DNA of 64,000 nucleotides. It comes from Chinchilla lanigera (Eukaryota > Chordata > Mammalia > Rodentia > Chinchillidae). This document shows, piece by piece, positions 1-12,555 of this stretch. Each line of letters opens with the position of its first letter. Position 1 is the stretch's first letter. The notes under the pieces were generated by a model. That model saw nothing but the letters and a program-made list of their open reading frames with translations, ran no database searches and was not told the origin of the DNA. The stretch lies in NCBI RefSeq assembly GCF_000276665.1, contig NW_004955404.1:35828545-35892544 (forward strand), read 5' to 3'. A program made the position numbers and the translations under genes.

Positions 1-299
1 TGTATTTATGCATATAATCGTATATATTCCCATTTGCCTACCTTCATTCTTCTAGTTAATGACAATAATTAAGACAAATAAAACTTTATTCAAACAGACT
101 TTAGTTGAAATTCTACTTTCATTCCTTTTGAAGTATATGACACTAAAGAACCAAATAAACCCTTCTGTACCTTTATTTCTTAGTAAAATGACAAAGTACT
201 TAATTTGTACATAATAAGTGTTCAATGATTATTGGTAATTTTTGTTAGCCATATTCTTACTCGGCCAATATAATGTCATTCTTCGAAGTATAGATTTTT

Positions 300-475
300 G
301 TAAACAGATAACTTCATTATGGGTTTAGATTGCACCTGTGCCACTTATTATCTAGAAGACTTTGAGAAAATTCCTTTATCTCTTGGAAGCCTGAGTTTCC
401 TCGTGCACAGAGTGAAGAAAATAGCACCTACCCGTCAGACCGACTGATAACACTTTATGCTTAAATTTGTGCAGT
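300..475 (+). repeat. MIR SINE, sense orientation
   Basis: The core follows the ancient mammalian MIR order: a 'tgccacttatta' block, a degenerate 'gactttgagaaaattcctttatctct' equivalent of the usual 'acctctctgagcctcagtttcc' section, then 'agtttcctcgt' and 'aaaatagcacctaccc'. Divergence is high, as expected of an element older than rodents. The bases from 476 to 782 show nothing I recognise. Confidence 0.8.
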
Positions 476-795
476 TAAATGAATTTTAACCACTGTAGTT
501 TCAATCCTCTGCTCACTATTCTTTCTGCTTTCTGAAAACCTGGAAAAATTTGCACACTCATTAAAATTATTTTCCCAGTACACAGGCAATTGTCTAACAC
601 GTAGGGAGGCATTTTGACCCTTGTGATGGATAACCTGGGGCAGAATTGATCACAGCAGCTGATGTTCCTAACAGCACTCTATGCCAAGAGGTACTGAGGG
701 ACAAGGGAAACAGATCCACATTTATCTTTCTTCAAGCTAATTTCTCAGAGGAGAATTTCTTTCTCCTACGGGAGTTTTTAAGGTGTATTAGTTTA

Positions 796-924
796 GGGGC
801 TGGGGATTTAGCTCAGCAGCAAAAGCGCCTGCCTGGCATGCGCAAGGTCGTGAGTTCGGTTTCCGGTACCGGAGAAAAAACAAAAATAAAATAAAATAAA
901 TAAATAAATAAATAAATAAATAAA
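796..924 (+). mobile_element. ID SINE with 13-bp target duplication
   Basis: A tRNA-derived head starts 'ggggctggggatttagctc' (A box) and continues to 'gtgagttcggtttcc' (B box). It ends in the diagnostic 'ggtaccgg' followed by an A-rich tail that has become an (AAAT)n microsatellite. The 13-bp sequence GTGTATTAGTTTA occurs at 783-795 and again at 925-937, marking a complete L1-dependent retroposition event. The perfect target duplication suggests a fairly recent insertion. Confidence 0.95.
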
Positions 925-937
925 GTGTATTAGTTTA

Positions 938-3608
938 TAGCAACATTAGAAACTTGTCATCTGGGCCATCTGTGTTGAAGATGTCTGCTTTGAGGCACCC
1001 CTCTGGGGACAGGAAGTTGATCAGCAATATCAAAACCTTTAGGAGGACAAAGAAAGACTTACTCCTACCTCTTAAGTCATAGCTTTCTTTGATCCTGTGC
1101 ATGGGCCAGGGGTAAGTTCAAATGAAAATATGTTACTATTTGGAATTTATATTAACCTACGATAAGGGTAACTTTCAGAAAAAAAAAAAAACATAGATTG
1201 ATCAGATTACTAAAATAAATTTCATATAAAATAATTCTAAGATAAGTTTTCATTATTTCAAACTTAAGGAAAACCAGAGAGAAATCCTCAAATTTCACTT
1301 TACAGAATGCTGGCCTAGAATAGTTCTAATATTTAAGTTCAAAATGAAGATATTGAAGAGCGAAGGAAGGAGAAAACCTATTCAAGGAGCGAGTTTGTCT
1401 ACAGCAATCCTTATTTACAATTTGGGTCAATAAAATGAGTAGGTAGGACTGGAGTTGCCTATGGAATCTACACAACAGAGATAAACTATCATTTGCATGG
1501 TTGACTATGTTACTTGGTCAATGCAGAGAACATACATGAAGGACAAAAACTGATCTAATTTAGATTATTTTGCATTTCACATTAAAAATTGATCTTCAAA
1601 TATTGTCACTTTTGAAATAGTAGCATTAAATAGTTGTAGAGATATAAAATATTATTTTATTACAAAATGAGCTTGAAAACGAATGATTAAAACAATTGTT
1701 TAAATTGTTTAAACAAAGTAGAACACTGTTTAAACTGAATCATTTTATAATACTAAAAATGGACATGCAGTGTAGCCATCATTATAAGAACTGCTTATTT
1801 TTATCCAAATTGCGCATCTTATAAAATCCCAGCCACCTTTTTGATAATTTTATCATTTACTGAGTTTTAAATTTCTATTAACAATGTTTGAAATGCTTTC
1901 AAATCCTATAAAGGGTTAATATCCTTAAGACATTCTTTTCCTAACAAATGGTAGGAAAATGTGACTGTTTAAATGTAAGAAACACTTAATGATAAATGTA
2001 TACTATCAAAGTTACTGATTAATATGGAGGAAACATTAACAGACTAAAGCAGCTATAATAATGCAATGATTTAAAACAACAGAAATGCCTCCATAAATAT
2101 TAAGTCAATAACTTTCTTCTGAAATATAAAATGTGGTTGGCACAGAAAATTAATATGATTTCTTGCATGTAAATTGCCATATTTTAAACAAAAGATATCT
2201 TCTAGAACCATTTTAATCTTTGCTATACTTTATATATAGTACTTTCAAATTCATATTTCAGTGTTGACATATTTCAAATAAAGAAAATGGACTGTTGTAA
2301 TTCTTTGTATGGTGTTTTCATTCAATTAGCTCTATCTTTCTTTTTCTAAGCAAACAAGATGGCAATTTACTCAAAGTCAACCCATAATAACATATATCAG
2401 GCAGAGTTGAGCAAACACAGCACTGCTCATGCTACACCTTTTAAAATCAAACAATTTTAAATAAAAGCAAACATGAACATAAATAGTGTTTCCCTTTGGA
2501 ATTTCACTGTTGACAGAAAAATGATAAAAATATAAAAATGGTTTGAATTTATAAGGAAGTTAAATAATTCAGGAAATGTTTTATTAACTGATAGCAGAGA
2601 GAACAGGAATTTGGTCTTTGCATTACGCAGCAATGAAAGAATAAAATATACGATATGTGGCTTATTTTTACAATAAAGCTCTTCCTAACTGTATTTAAAT
2701 TTCACAAGGTAGTTGAAAACCACAATCTTATCAAGCACTTACAAAAGTAAAATTCTGTTTAAATATCTGTTTTTTTCTTTTGCATGTTAGTTGCAACATT
2801 TTCAAAGGTGAATACAAAATTTATCAGTATAATTTTGAAAAGGACTTGTGGTTTATATTTCCAACATTCTATAACAGAAATTCAAAGGAAGTAGAGTTTA
2901 AAACCACACACAGACATCTTTTTTATAATAGTTATGTGGGGCAGTTGAAATTATTACAGCTTAGAAATAGTGTGCACAATTACTTTTGTGTGACAAAATA
3001 GAATGTTATCATCGCTAAAAAATTCAAGTATTTGCTTTCTTATCAGTTAGACACATGTAAGAAAATGTAATGAAAAAGATTCTTAAGAATAAGCTCCTTA
3101 AAGTGTCAAAAACAATTTTAATAAATTACAAAATAAGTTATATATTATAAATTTCCTGACTTTAAGAATAAAACTAAAGTTCCTTATGAAGTTTGATTAA
3201 TTGATATAATTATGTGAAAAGTTGTTTACTTTTGAAATATATTATAAAGAAAAACATATTAACTAGCCACCATCCTTCACAAAGTCTAAATTAATGTAAA
3301 AAAAAGGGTGGAATCATACATACTTAGGCTAGGATTACACATCTTTTGACGAGCTACTTGGCAATTGGTATGTCATGTTACTTTTTCCAAATACAGAAAA
3401 ATGAGTACAACAGAACAGCTATGGTGAGAATAAAGTGATAAACATGTATAAAGGACATGAGAAAGGCATTGTTAGCTAATCAGCCTTTCTTGTTTATCTC
3501 AATGTTGTCCGAATCCTGCCCAAAGCTTTCTCATAATAATGGTCATTAATAAGGAAAGGAGCTAATGATCCAGTTTTAGTCAACTGTATGTCATTCCTTT
3601 TCTGACCT
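938..3608. other. Unique AT-rich DNA, no gene recognised
   Basis: No open frame with coding character and no repeat that I recognise. Short A/T runs occur (for example 1181-1192). A perfect 12-bp palindrome TTGTTTAAACAA sits at 1705-1716. The 73-codon frame at 2780-3001 is AT-rich with no recognisable domain and looks like chance. Confidence 0.6.
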
Positions 3609-3769
3609 TGGTTTCTGTTTTTGGTTTTATGAGACATGGTCTCGCTGTGCAGTCCAGGCTGGTCGTGCACTCACTGCATAGCCCAGGCTGCCCTGGAGCT
3701 CAGGGTGCTCCTCCTCCCTCCTCTTCTGAGTGCTAGGATTTCCGGCATTGCCGCCACACCTGGCACTAC
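3609..3769 (-). mobile_element. B1 SINE, antisense
   Basis: On the minus strand this is a 7SL-derived B1. On the plus strand it reads 'gagacatggtctcgctgtg', then two related blocks ('cagtccaggctgg' and 'tagcccaggctgcc') that form the rodent B1 quasi-duplication, then the complement of the Pol III promoter region ('gagtgctaggatttccgg') and 'ccacacctggca'. The 86-codon antisense frame at 3627-3887 is only a readthrough of this SINE. Confidence 0.9.
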
Positions 3770-4291
3770 CTAAATATTTAAATTGCAGATTTTTTTCTGA
3801 ATTATCCAAATATGTACTGCACTTTATTTTTAAACCTTCTAGCCATCTTTTATTAGAAGGGGTAAATACTGAAAGGGATGTCCTCATTCAGAGAAAACAG
3901 CGTGAGAACTTGGTGCAGTCTTTTTGGCATATGAAACTTATTGCATTTCTTTTGTATGCTATATAATCAAAAAAGAAACATTTATAAATTTTAGCATAGT
4001 AATTCTTCTGGTATTAAGATATTAAATTGTGACATAAAATGTCAAACAATTCATCTATAATATTGTCAGTATGATATTGTTGATTATGAAGAAGCATTGG
4101 AAATAATTCTTAGGTAAGTTAAAGAACAGAAGCTCTAATTGTGATTCCTGGAAATATAGTTGATGATTAATAAATATCAGAATAAGATTTATAATAAAAG
4201 TACAAGTCTGCCATTATAGTTTATTCAGTCATTCATTAAGGAGATATTAAACATCATCACAAATACAATAACGTACAAATGTTTCTGCCAC
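3770..4291. other. Unique AT-rich DNA
   Basis: Nothing recognisable. The 78-codon frame at 3730-3966 starts inside the B1 and has no domain signature. Confidence 0.55.
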
Positions 4292-4304
4292 AAGATTGTA
4301 TATA

Positions 4305-4414
4305 GGGGCTGGGGATTTAGCTCAGCGGCAAAAGCGCCTGCCTGGCAAGCGCAAGGTTGTGAGTTCGGTTCCCGGTACCGGAGAAAAACCAAAAAAAAAA
4401 AAAAAAAAAAAAAA
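4305..4414 (+). mobile_element. ID SINE with 13-bp target duplication
   Basis: Full-length ID: 'ggggctggggatttagctc' to 'ggtaccggagaaaaacc', then a nearly pure A tail of more than 20 residues. The target duplication AAGATTGTATATA is at 4292-4304 and 4415-4427. The nearly uninterrupted tail and exact duplication make this one of the youngest insertions in the window. Confidence 0.95.
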
Positions 4415-4427
4415 AAGATTGTATATA

Positions 4428-5212
4428 GGTAGTTGTTACAGCACACTGACATGATACCTACTGTGAAAAATAAACCTAAGGTAGTATCTGTATGATATTA
4501 GGGCAGATAAATTGGTAGTGTTTTCTTTTCTTCTATCTTAGATGTTTTATATGAATTTTATATTAAAATACAAAAAAGTAAATATAAAATCTCCAAAAAC
4601 AATGAGACGAACATATTTATCGTGTAATTCATTTTGCTTGCATAGAAGAAAGATTACAAAATAAATCTATGCTGTAATTATCCATGAAACTGATGATTTC
4701 ACATGCTGGTCTTATAGCTAAGCCATCTTCATATACATTTTTGACTTTCTATGTGGAGGTATTATCTTACAGATTGTGCTGCATGAAAAATACTATTGAC
4801 ATAACAAAATCATGTATAAAAATTTTCATTTCTAAGGTTCAAAGAGAAAGAACATAAAGATAGGAGAGACCACAAAATTCTCCTGCTAGTATTTAAATTG
4901 GTCCATTTGACACTATGTCTGTTGGTTAATACATATTTTATGGACTCTGGGTAAAATAAATATTTACTTGAACTTTTTGAACATAATCTCTACTAATTCG
5001 GCTTATGGAAAATATACAATATATCTAAGGAAATATGTGTTTACTATAGCATAATCCAAGCAAACATATTGTTTTACCCTAAGCATATGAAATTTTCCTA
5101 TAGGGTATTTCAAAGCAAAAGCATGGTGGGTTTGGGGGAAAACAGCCATGTAAGCCATATATCTTTTCAGTAAATTGCTATCAGTTGTAGGACCTTTAAA
5201 AATGATACTGAC
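4428..5212. other. Unique AT-rich DNA
   Basis: No repeat, RNA gene or coding signature recognised. Confidence 0.55.
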
Positions 5213-5400
5213 AGCCAGGAAGGTGGCACATGCCTGTAATCTCAGCACTCTGAGAGTCTGAGGAAGGATTATTGATTGGAGCGAAATCTGAAGAATTTAG
5301 CAAGTCAGTAAGATCCTATCTCAATTTTTTTTTTTTTTAAAGTGAAAATGGTTGGAGATGTAGCAAAGGCCTGGGGTTCAATTTCCATTACCAACAGAAC
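5213..5400 (+). mobile_element. B1-ID composite SINE (diverged)
   Basis: The left part (about 5213-5325) reads as a sense B1: 'gccaggaaggtggcacatgc', 'ctgtaatctcagcactctga', then 'agatcctatctca'. After an oligo-T/A linker (5326-5342) the right part (5350-5400) reads as an ID head: 'ggttggagatgtagcaaa', 'gcctggggttcaatttcc', 'ccaacagaacaaaaagg'. B1 followed by ID is the arrangement of the B1-dID/MEN class of dimeric SINE described in squirrel-related rodents. Two independent insertions are also possible, since no target duplication is clear. Confidence 0.7.
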
Positions 5401-8400
5401 AAAAAGGAAACCTTCACATTTAGTTTTGTAAACTCTTTGATATCTTTCTACAAAAACTAAAAATATAGGATGAGATGAACTTTGTAACTAGAGTTGTGTG
5501 TATGGTTGAAAATCTTCCAGTATACAACAAATTTGTTGTTAGATTCAAGAGAGAACTTTCATGTAGCTCTAAATAAATATAATTGAATATGGTTATTTTT
5601 AAAATCATCCATCCACTGTATCTTAAATTATTTTCTCCATGATGGCTTTGGGCTTTAACAAAGAAAGTAAAAATTTATAATATCCCAAATGGGTTTCATT
5701 ACACAGTCTGGTATTGGTCTGGTGAATGCACTTTCTTATACATTGTTGAGTAAGGTGTCTCCCAGATGCTGTTTGTTTTCTAGTTTGTTGATATTCATCC
5801 ATAGTTTCCTTCTAAGCTATTCAGTTTAAAATCTTAGAAAAGATATTTAGAGTAACATGTCATTGTTTGATTAACTTCACATAATAAAAGTCTTCATTAA
5901 AGTATGTAATCATACAGATTTACTAGAAATTCCAAAAGTATTGATAGAAATAATAATGAAGATTCATTAAATCAAATATAAAAAAGGAAACAGTGATGTC
6001 ATGTATTTAGACTTGACAATTTGCTAGGAATTATTAAAATTATTTATAAAGAGTATGGCATTTCCAATTGATAATTCCACAAACTATAAGGAGGATGTAC
6101 ATTTTTTTCTAGTGCTTATTTATGACTCAGAAGATTTAATAACTACCTTTATGATTCCCAGAAATTGAAAACTTTGATTGAGTGACAATCTGTTGTAAAA
6201 TACAAATAGCACTTTTAACATTGTAAAATGTGGGCTATTGTGGAATATGTTCCTACCATAGCATACATGATTGGTATACATTGTCTAAGAATGTCTGCAG
6301 TCAGCAGGCTAAAGCTAAACATGAATGAAAAAATCTAATTACAGGTTTTTAAAGTTTTTTACAAATAGCAAAGAAATGCAAATTGTTGTAAAATATCAAA
6401 TATTTTAAAGCTTTTCAAAATAGTTTTAACTGTGAGACCTACAATAATATACTTGATGATGTAAGAATAAACAATAGTATACTACATTATGAGCTTTTGA
6501 AAATAAATTTGTATACTTATGTTTCATAGAGTATACCCAGATTTTTACTTTTAAGTTCAGAAAATGCAGAGTGTGTGTGATTGCTAGACAAATTTGTACT
6601 GGAAATCATATATCTTCCAAGGCAATACTAACCATGACACTAAGTACTATAGTATTTGGAAAGATATACAGTAAAAGTGATTGCTTAATGACAACTTTAA
6701 AATGAAAAATTTCTTGCCTAATTAAAAGCATGATAATTAATGGTATCCATATTGAACTCTCCTAGAGTTCGTATCCACTTTGAGTTACAAATCAAAAGCT
6801 AGGAATGTGCTACGCTTGTGTATGTGTCTTCAAGAATAGAACCAGTTAGTGATATATGATTTGTTCAACTATGTTTTACCTGAAACTTATGAAATTATTC
6901 TGGGATTATGTGTGGAAACTGAAACCACCTTCTAATATGATCCATCACTGAGGCCCAAGGAATGAATGAATGCTATTGCTGTCTTGATAATTAAACTTTT
7001 GTCTTCTGATTTAGTGAGGCAATCAGTATTACCAAGAGAGATAATTCTGACATTTAATGTTAAAGTAAAATTAACAAACAAACAAAAAACCATGGCTTCA
7101 CACAAATGCACAGATTTCATCCATAAATCTATTTACCATTGGGAGATAAAGCAAGCAGAACTGTTATATACCAGTTCCACATAACCTTCTGGATTGTTCT
7201 TACCCCTGTGATGTGATTTGTGTTTATGAAGATTCCTTTTAGTGTTACTTTAACCCAATTCTACTTTTATGGAGTTGTCAAGGAGTATCAATTCAAAATA
7301 CTGAAAGCAAAATTAGACAGTGTAGCAGTGACCAAGGCACAGTATTCAATATACTGTGTCTCAATGGAGGTGTCAAAATCGGAAAACTTTTTTAGGATAC
7401 CAGGTAAATTCAAGGAAATTATCTACTGTAGATAGAAAACAAAAACAAACATGAAAACAGCCTGCAGAGGTTTAAGAGTCATTCTGAATTCTGGAAATCT
7501 GAGCATTTAAATGGTACTTGGGTATCTCAGCTGCTAAGGGAAAGAAGTCTTAGTCGTCTTATTTTCTTTACGTAGTCAATTAGTCATGAGCAACACTGAG
7601 CATTAAAATGCTTACTAGAAGTCTAAGGAAAATATGTTCAAATCGTACCTTAACCAATACAGAGGAAATTTGACAAGACAACAACCTAATGTGAAGATAG
7701 GAGTAGTACCCTTTCTTTGTAAGGTCCACACAAACCCAGTAAGAGGTCTGGTAAAAAAGTTATTGCATTTTGTTAATCTAATGAGCATTTCAAATTCAGG
7801 GCTTTAGTTCATAATAAGATTTATCATCAAAGGAAGAAATTTTGAGTGATGATGTATTTAAATTTCATTAATAATCATGGAGTTTAATTTAATTTTTTGT
7901 AGCATAAGACAGTGAGTAATATTTTAGCACAAGTACTTAACAGAAGCAAAGTATGTTTGATTTTGGTAAGACAGATACACATGCCTAAAAAGACTACAGA
8001 CTAAATGCTATAGGATGGAAACTTCTGTTTCTGTGATGTTAAGAAAACCCTATTTGGAGTGGAATGGGGCACTCATGTGACAGAGTTAGTGTTCCCTGCC
8101 CCAAAGGCCTTCAGTTCACTGGAAGCCTCAGTGGTTACAAATAATCAACAACAGGTACAACATGTTTCCAAATAATTACAGTTCTTCATCAGTAGCCACT
8201 AGTATATGAGAGTGTTGTTCTCTGTTTACTCTGAAATCTTATTCAGATGCTGTTTGGATTCTGAAGGGCAGAGGTACAAGCTGTTAGAGCAGGTTTTCAT
8301 TGTTTTTAACACTTTTTTACAGTTCTACCAGCCAAGTAAGAAGTTTTGCAAGGAAAATTAGTGGAAAAGTTTCTGCAGTCTTCTCACTCCTCTGGCTTGA

Positions 8401-9124
8401 TGCATACACAGCTGAAGTTCCCTGTCTTCACGTGTAACCACTCTCTCCAAGCGGCCACCACAAACTTCTTCCACAGCCCACTCAAGTTAAGCTGTTTTCC
8501 CTCAACATGATTTAATTTGCTGCTGTTGTGTTAAGTTGTTCCACTTATAGCTGAAAGGATACCCATGAAATATACGTTGCAATTATTATAGATAAAGCTT
8601 TATGATATTTTAGTGACAATGAAGCCTGTGTTTCTCCTTTGCCTTTGTGTTTCTGGCCATGAATGGTAAATTGTCCTAAAAAAATGTGTAGATTTTCAGT
8701 GTATGTGTTTTGAATGAAATTTCAAAATAGATTCTTCAAGTTAGATAAGTTAATAGCATATTTGATTTAACATTAAGTAACAAATTTAAGCTGTTTTGTT
8801 TAAAACTTGAAGCATGCCATGCATAAAGCATGAAAATCACCTTTTAACATAATTATTAGACAAAACCACTGCTGAAATTGTATTAGACCAATGAAACACC
8901 ACTGGGAGCTCATTAGTTTGAATATGAGTCTTAAAAGATAAAGTGAAAATGTTTTCAGAATTAATTCATGCCAGAAGGGCATTTTAAAGAGTTATGTATT
9001 GTGGATGTCTATAATGAAACTATGGAAAAACTATGAAAGTATTCTAAAAAAAAATGGTAATTAACCTTTAAATATTTTGCTATGGGACCCAAACCATATG
9101 TTTACTTATCTATTTAATACAATT
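5401..9124. other. Unique AT-rich DNA, no gene recognised
   Basis: Several 60-75 codon frames are present but all are AT-driven with no domain. The section 8040-8500 has somewhat higher GC and lacks repeat character, so it could hold conserved non-coding sequence, but nothing more specific is visible. Confidence 0.55.
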
Positions 9125-9270
9125 ATATACTGTAAGCCCTGTTATTACGTCCAGTGCAGAAAGAAGGAAACGGAGAGAGTCAAAGGTTATGTAACTTTGC
9201 CAAGGCCAGACAAATAATGTTAGAGGTGGGATTTGAAACTAGATACTTCACTTCTAGAATCAGTGCTATG
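9125..9270 (-). repeat. MIR SINE, antisense
   Basis: The plus strand reads 'aggaaacggagagagtcaaa', 'ggttatgtaactttgccaag', 'gccagacaaataatgttaga' and 'ggtgggatttgaaactag', the reverse complement of the conserved MIR core. The 75-codon frame at 9154-9381 crosses from this MIR into the LTR that follows and is not a gene. Confidence 0.85.
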
Positions 9271-9302
9271 AACAACAATAGAATGCAATTAATTTATTAT
9301 GT

Positions 9303-9640
9303 ATTGTGGGCAGGAATGGGTCCCATAACATTCATATGGCGATGGCCTAACATCCAATATTTGGAATGTGACCTTATTTGAAGATAGGGCCTTTAAAGAG
9401 GTATTTAGTTAAGATAAAATTATTACACTTGGTCCTAATCCAATATGATTACTGGACTTATAGGAAGAGGGGCCGGGAAATAGGCACACACAGAGAAGAT
9501 GCTGGAAGAAGACTGTCCTCTATAAGCCCAGGAGAGAGCGTCTCAGAAGCCACCTGCTGTCTGATTTTTAGTCTCTAAGGCTATGAGGAAGAATCCTGTT
9601 ATTAGTGCAAGTCTCTTGTAATGGTAACTTTAGAAACAAG
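9303..9640 (+). repeat. MLT1-type MaLR LTR (ERVL-MaLR)
   Basis: The order of motifs matches MLT1/MST LTRs: 'gtgggcaggaatgggtccc', 'aatgtgaccttatttgaaga', 'tagggcctttaaagaggta', 'tttagttaagat', 'ggacttataggaagagggg', 'cacacacagagaagatgc', 'gtctctaaggctatgagg'. Strongly diverged, so an old solo LTR. It lies directly after a MIR. Confidence 0.8.
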
Positions 9641-10849
9641 TATATTAAACAAGAAAAAAACATGAAAGTTCATATATATATATATAAATCAAAATGATTA
9701 TAGTTTTAATGAAGTACTGGCGATAATTTAGTCTCTGTAAAAATCACAGCCATGTAACACAAATGCAGTGTATTGAAATATAAGACAACTTGCATGCCAC
9801 AAGCCAGTAATCAGCCAAGAGATCTTCACTGATGTTATTTATTCATAGAATATAACAGCAAAATATCAAGGCATATCAATTATAATGCAACTATCACCTG
9901 ACCTCTGCTTTCCTCACTCTGATCACATATGAGATATAAAGTTCATAGAAAAAATGTACACATTTTAAATGTTATATATGTATCTCTACATAGATATCAC
10001 TCAGTATGTTTATGCACTTGTGCTTTTTAATATTTATTATTATTGAATGTTTTCATTCAGAACTGTTCTCATAGTATTTCCAATATAACAATAGTATAGT
10101 TATGCTTAGAATATTACTTAAATTTTGGCATTATTTGCATCCTGCAAAACATGTGTTCAAGTATTAATAAAAAGAATACAATATTGATTTTTAAAATACT
10201 GAAAAATGGAATTTTGTGAATATTGATTAAAACTCTTTATTTTCATTGATTAGAATAATATAAAGCATAAATCTTATTTTCTCATTAAATCCTGGAGAAT
10301 TGGTGAATTTGAAGCTGCACATGTAGCAAAAATATATCATGCAGTATTCTAAACCTGATTTTTAAACTTAACATTACTAATTAAAGGAGTGGTAAAATAG
10401 CGAAATTATAATAATAGATTAATCAGACTTCAAGTTGAGGATAAAGTAGCATAATGTTTACCAAAATTTATTCTAACTTCCTTTCACATGTAACTTTAAA
10501 GTGACACAAGAATTCTCAAACTTCTCTTTCTTACTATAAATTTGTGAAACCATTTCAAAATCATAACTTCTGTGCCACAACTCTTTTTAATACCTTTAAA
10601 TTTCAGTGTAAATAATAATTATCCCTTTTACAAATTCAAAATGTTCAGAAACATAAACAAGATGTTAAAATAAGAACTATTAGAATGTGTACCCCTTGAG
10701 CAGCATTAACAGTAACACATGAACCAAAATATTTTCGGACTTGCACAATCCAGTGAAGAATTTGCAGTATCCTACAAAAATGTCAATAAATGTAAGACAA
10801 CTGCTTTGAAATGAGGAAGGAAGAACCATTTCACTTTACCTATATTTGC
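9641..10849. other. AT-rich DNA with short (TA)n
   Basis: A short (TA)n tract lies at about 9672-9687. Otherwise no feature is recognised. Confidence 0.5.
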
Positions 10850-12555
10850 CTCTTCCCCAAACCAGGAGGCTCAGAACTGAGAGTACTACACGTAGTTCTG
10901 GACTGGGACTTCTTGCTGGGGCAAAAGAGAGCATGACTTGTGTATCCAGAACCTCCAGCATCTCAGGATGAGTGCCCATGGGACAATCTTATGTCTCAAT
11001 TTAAAACAAAGACTGAGGGAACTGCAGTAATTTAAAAACTTGAAGAGGTCAGAGCAAGGAACGAGGTGAGTGATTTCTTCAGCTGACATGTTTCTGTGAG
11101 ACTACAGCAGCACAAAACTCAGTGGTTATTACCCTCCGAGAGTAGAGGGGACTAGAGCATGCCTGCAAGTTCCCAGCACTATGGTTTGGAATTCACCACT
11201 AGAAAGATGAAAAGATCAGGGCTCCTAAAACAGCAACACAACAAATTCTTCAATTAGGAATCTACACACAAAAGGGCAAATAAGGTACATTTTTAGAAAA
11301 AGTTTAAAAGATTCCTAAAATGAGTCAGGCTGATTGTTGAAGACTAAGACCAGTTTGCAAAGACTGAAAGAAGTGGCTGTTTCTTCAAATGACCAGAAAT
11401 TGTAGAAAAGATATAAGATAAAGCAACAAGAAAATCGAAGACCCAATCGAAGAATCAAATTGAGTCTCCATCAACTACCCCTAAAGAAATGGAGATGTAT
11501 GAATTTCCTGAAAAATAATTTGAAATAATTGTGATAATGAAGTTCAGTGACTGTAAGAAAATACAGATGGATAATTTTAAAAATCAGGAGAAAGACTCAT
11601 GAGAATGTCCAAAAATGAAAATATCCAAAAAGGGATACTATATAAAAAATAAATTCTAAAGCTCAAGAATAAAATAATTGAATGTAAAAATTCATTGGAA
11701 AAATTCAGAAGTAGCCCTGGTAAAGCCAAAAAAAAAAAAAAAAAAAAAAGAACCAGAAATCTCAAACAGATCACTTGAAATTAACTAGTCAGAGGGGCAA
11801 AAAGCATACTAATAATGCTAATACTACTACTACTAATAATAATGATCTCTAAAGGACTTATTAGATATTACTAAGAAAACAAATATGTTCATAGTAGAAA
11901 TCTAAGCAGAAAGAGAAGAGTGAGAGAAGGAGAAGGGGAAGGAGAAGAAGAAAAAAAGTGGAAGGAAAAAGAGGAGAGATGAGGGAGAGACAAAGAATAG
12001 GTAGAAAACTCATTTACATAAATAATGGTCAAAAACTCTTAAATATAAGAAAGGAAATAAACAGAAATTAAAAATACAACTGCTATATGATCGAGTAACC
12101 CCACTCCTAGGCATATATTTAACAGAATTAAAGTGAAGATTTTAAAATTGTGTCTCCATTTGTATGTTCTCTACAGCATTACTCAGAGCAGTCCAGACAT
12201 GGAAGCTAACTCTCCTCAACAGATGAATGAATACAGTAAGTGTGATAATACAGACAATGAAATATCATTCAGTCTTTTAGAAAAGGAACTTCTACCTACG
12301 CAACAACACAAATGAACCTGATGGATAATATCCTAAGAAAAATATGTCAGGCACAGAAAAACAAAAATCAAATGAAATGCATATGGGGTATCTAATATAG
12401 TTAAAATTACAGACACACAGTGGTGTTTTTCAGGGGTGTTGTTTCAATAGATATAAAGTTTCAGTCTTAGGAAATAAATAATTGATAGATGTCTGCTGTG
12501 CAACATTATACCTGTTAGCAGCACTGAATTGAATGCTTAATTTTGTAGAGGATAA
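10850..12555 (+). mobile_element. L1 relic with ORF2 mostly deleted (HAL1-like layout)
   Basis: The first part (about 10850-11400) resembles an old L1/HAL1 5' region. The section 11440-12040 resembles ORF1 nucleotide sequence: 'aaagaaatggagatgtatga', 'ctgaaaaataatttgaaat', 'aactagtcagaggggcaaaa', and an AG-rich part (11925-11999). At about 12040-12080 it jumps to the ORF2 3' end: 'actgctatatgatcgagtaa', 'cactcctaggcatatattta', 'acatggaagctaactct', 'aaatgaacctgatggat', 'gtcaggcacagaaaaac'. It then continues into a 3' UTR (12380-12555) with 'gtttcaatagatataaagtt' and 'tgcaacattatacc'. Almost all of the endonuclease and reverse transcriptase region is missing. The 60-codon frame at 12133-12315 is a fragment. 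All frames are broken. Confidence 0.8.

Noticed and set aside
1679..1745. Possible small inverted-repeat element around TTGTTTAAACAA, with AATGATT and AATCATT near the ends
   Set aside because: The arms are short and AT-rich, with no target duplication; chance is likely in this composition.
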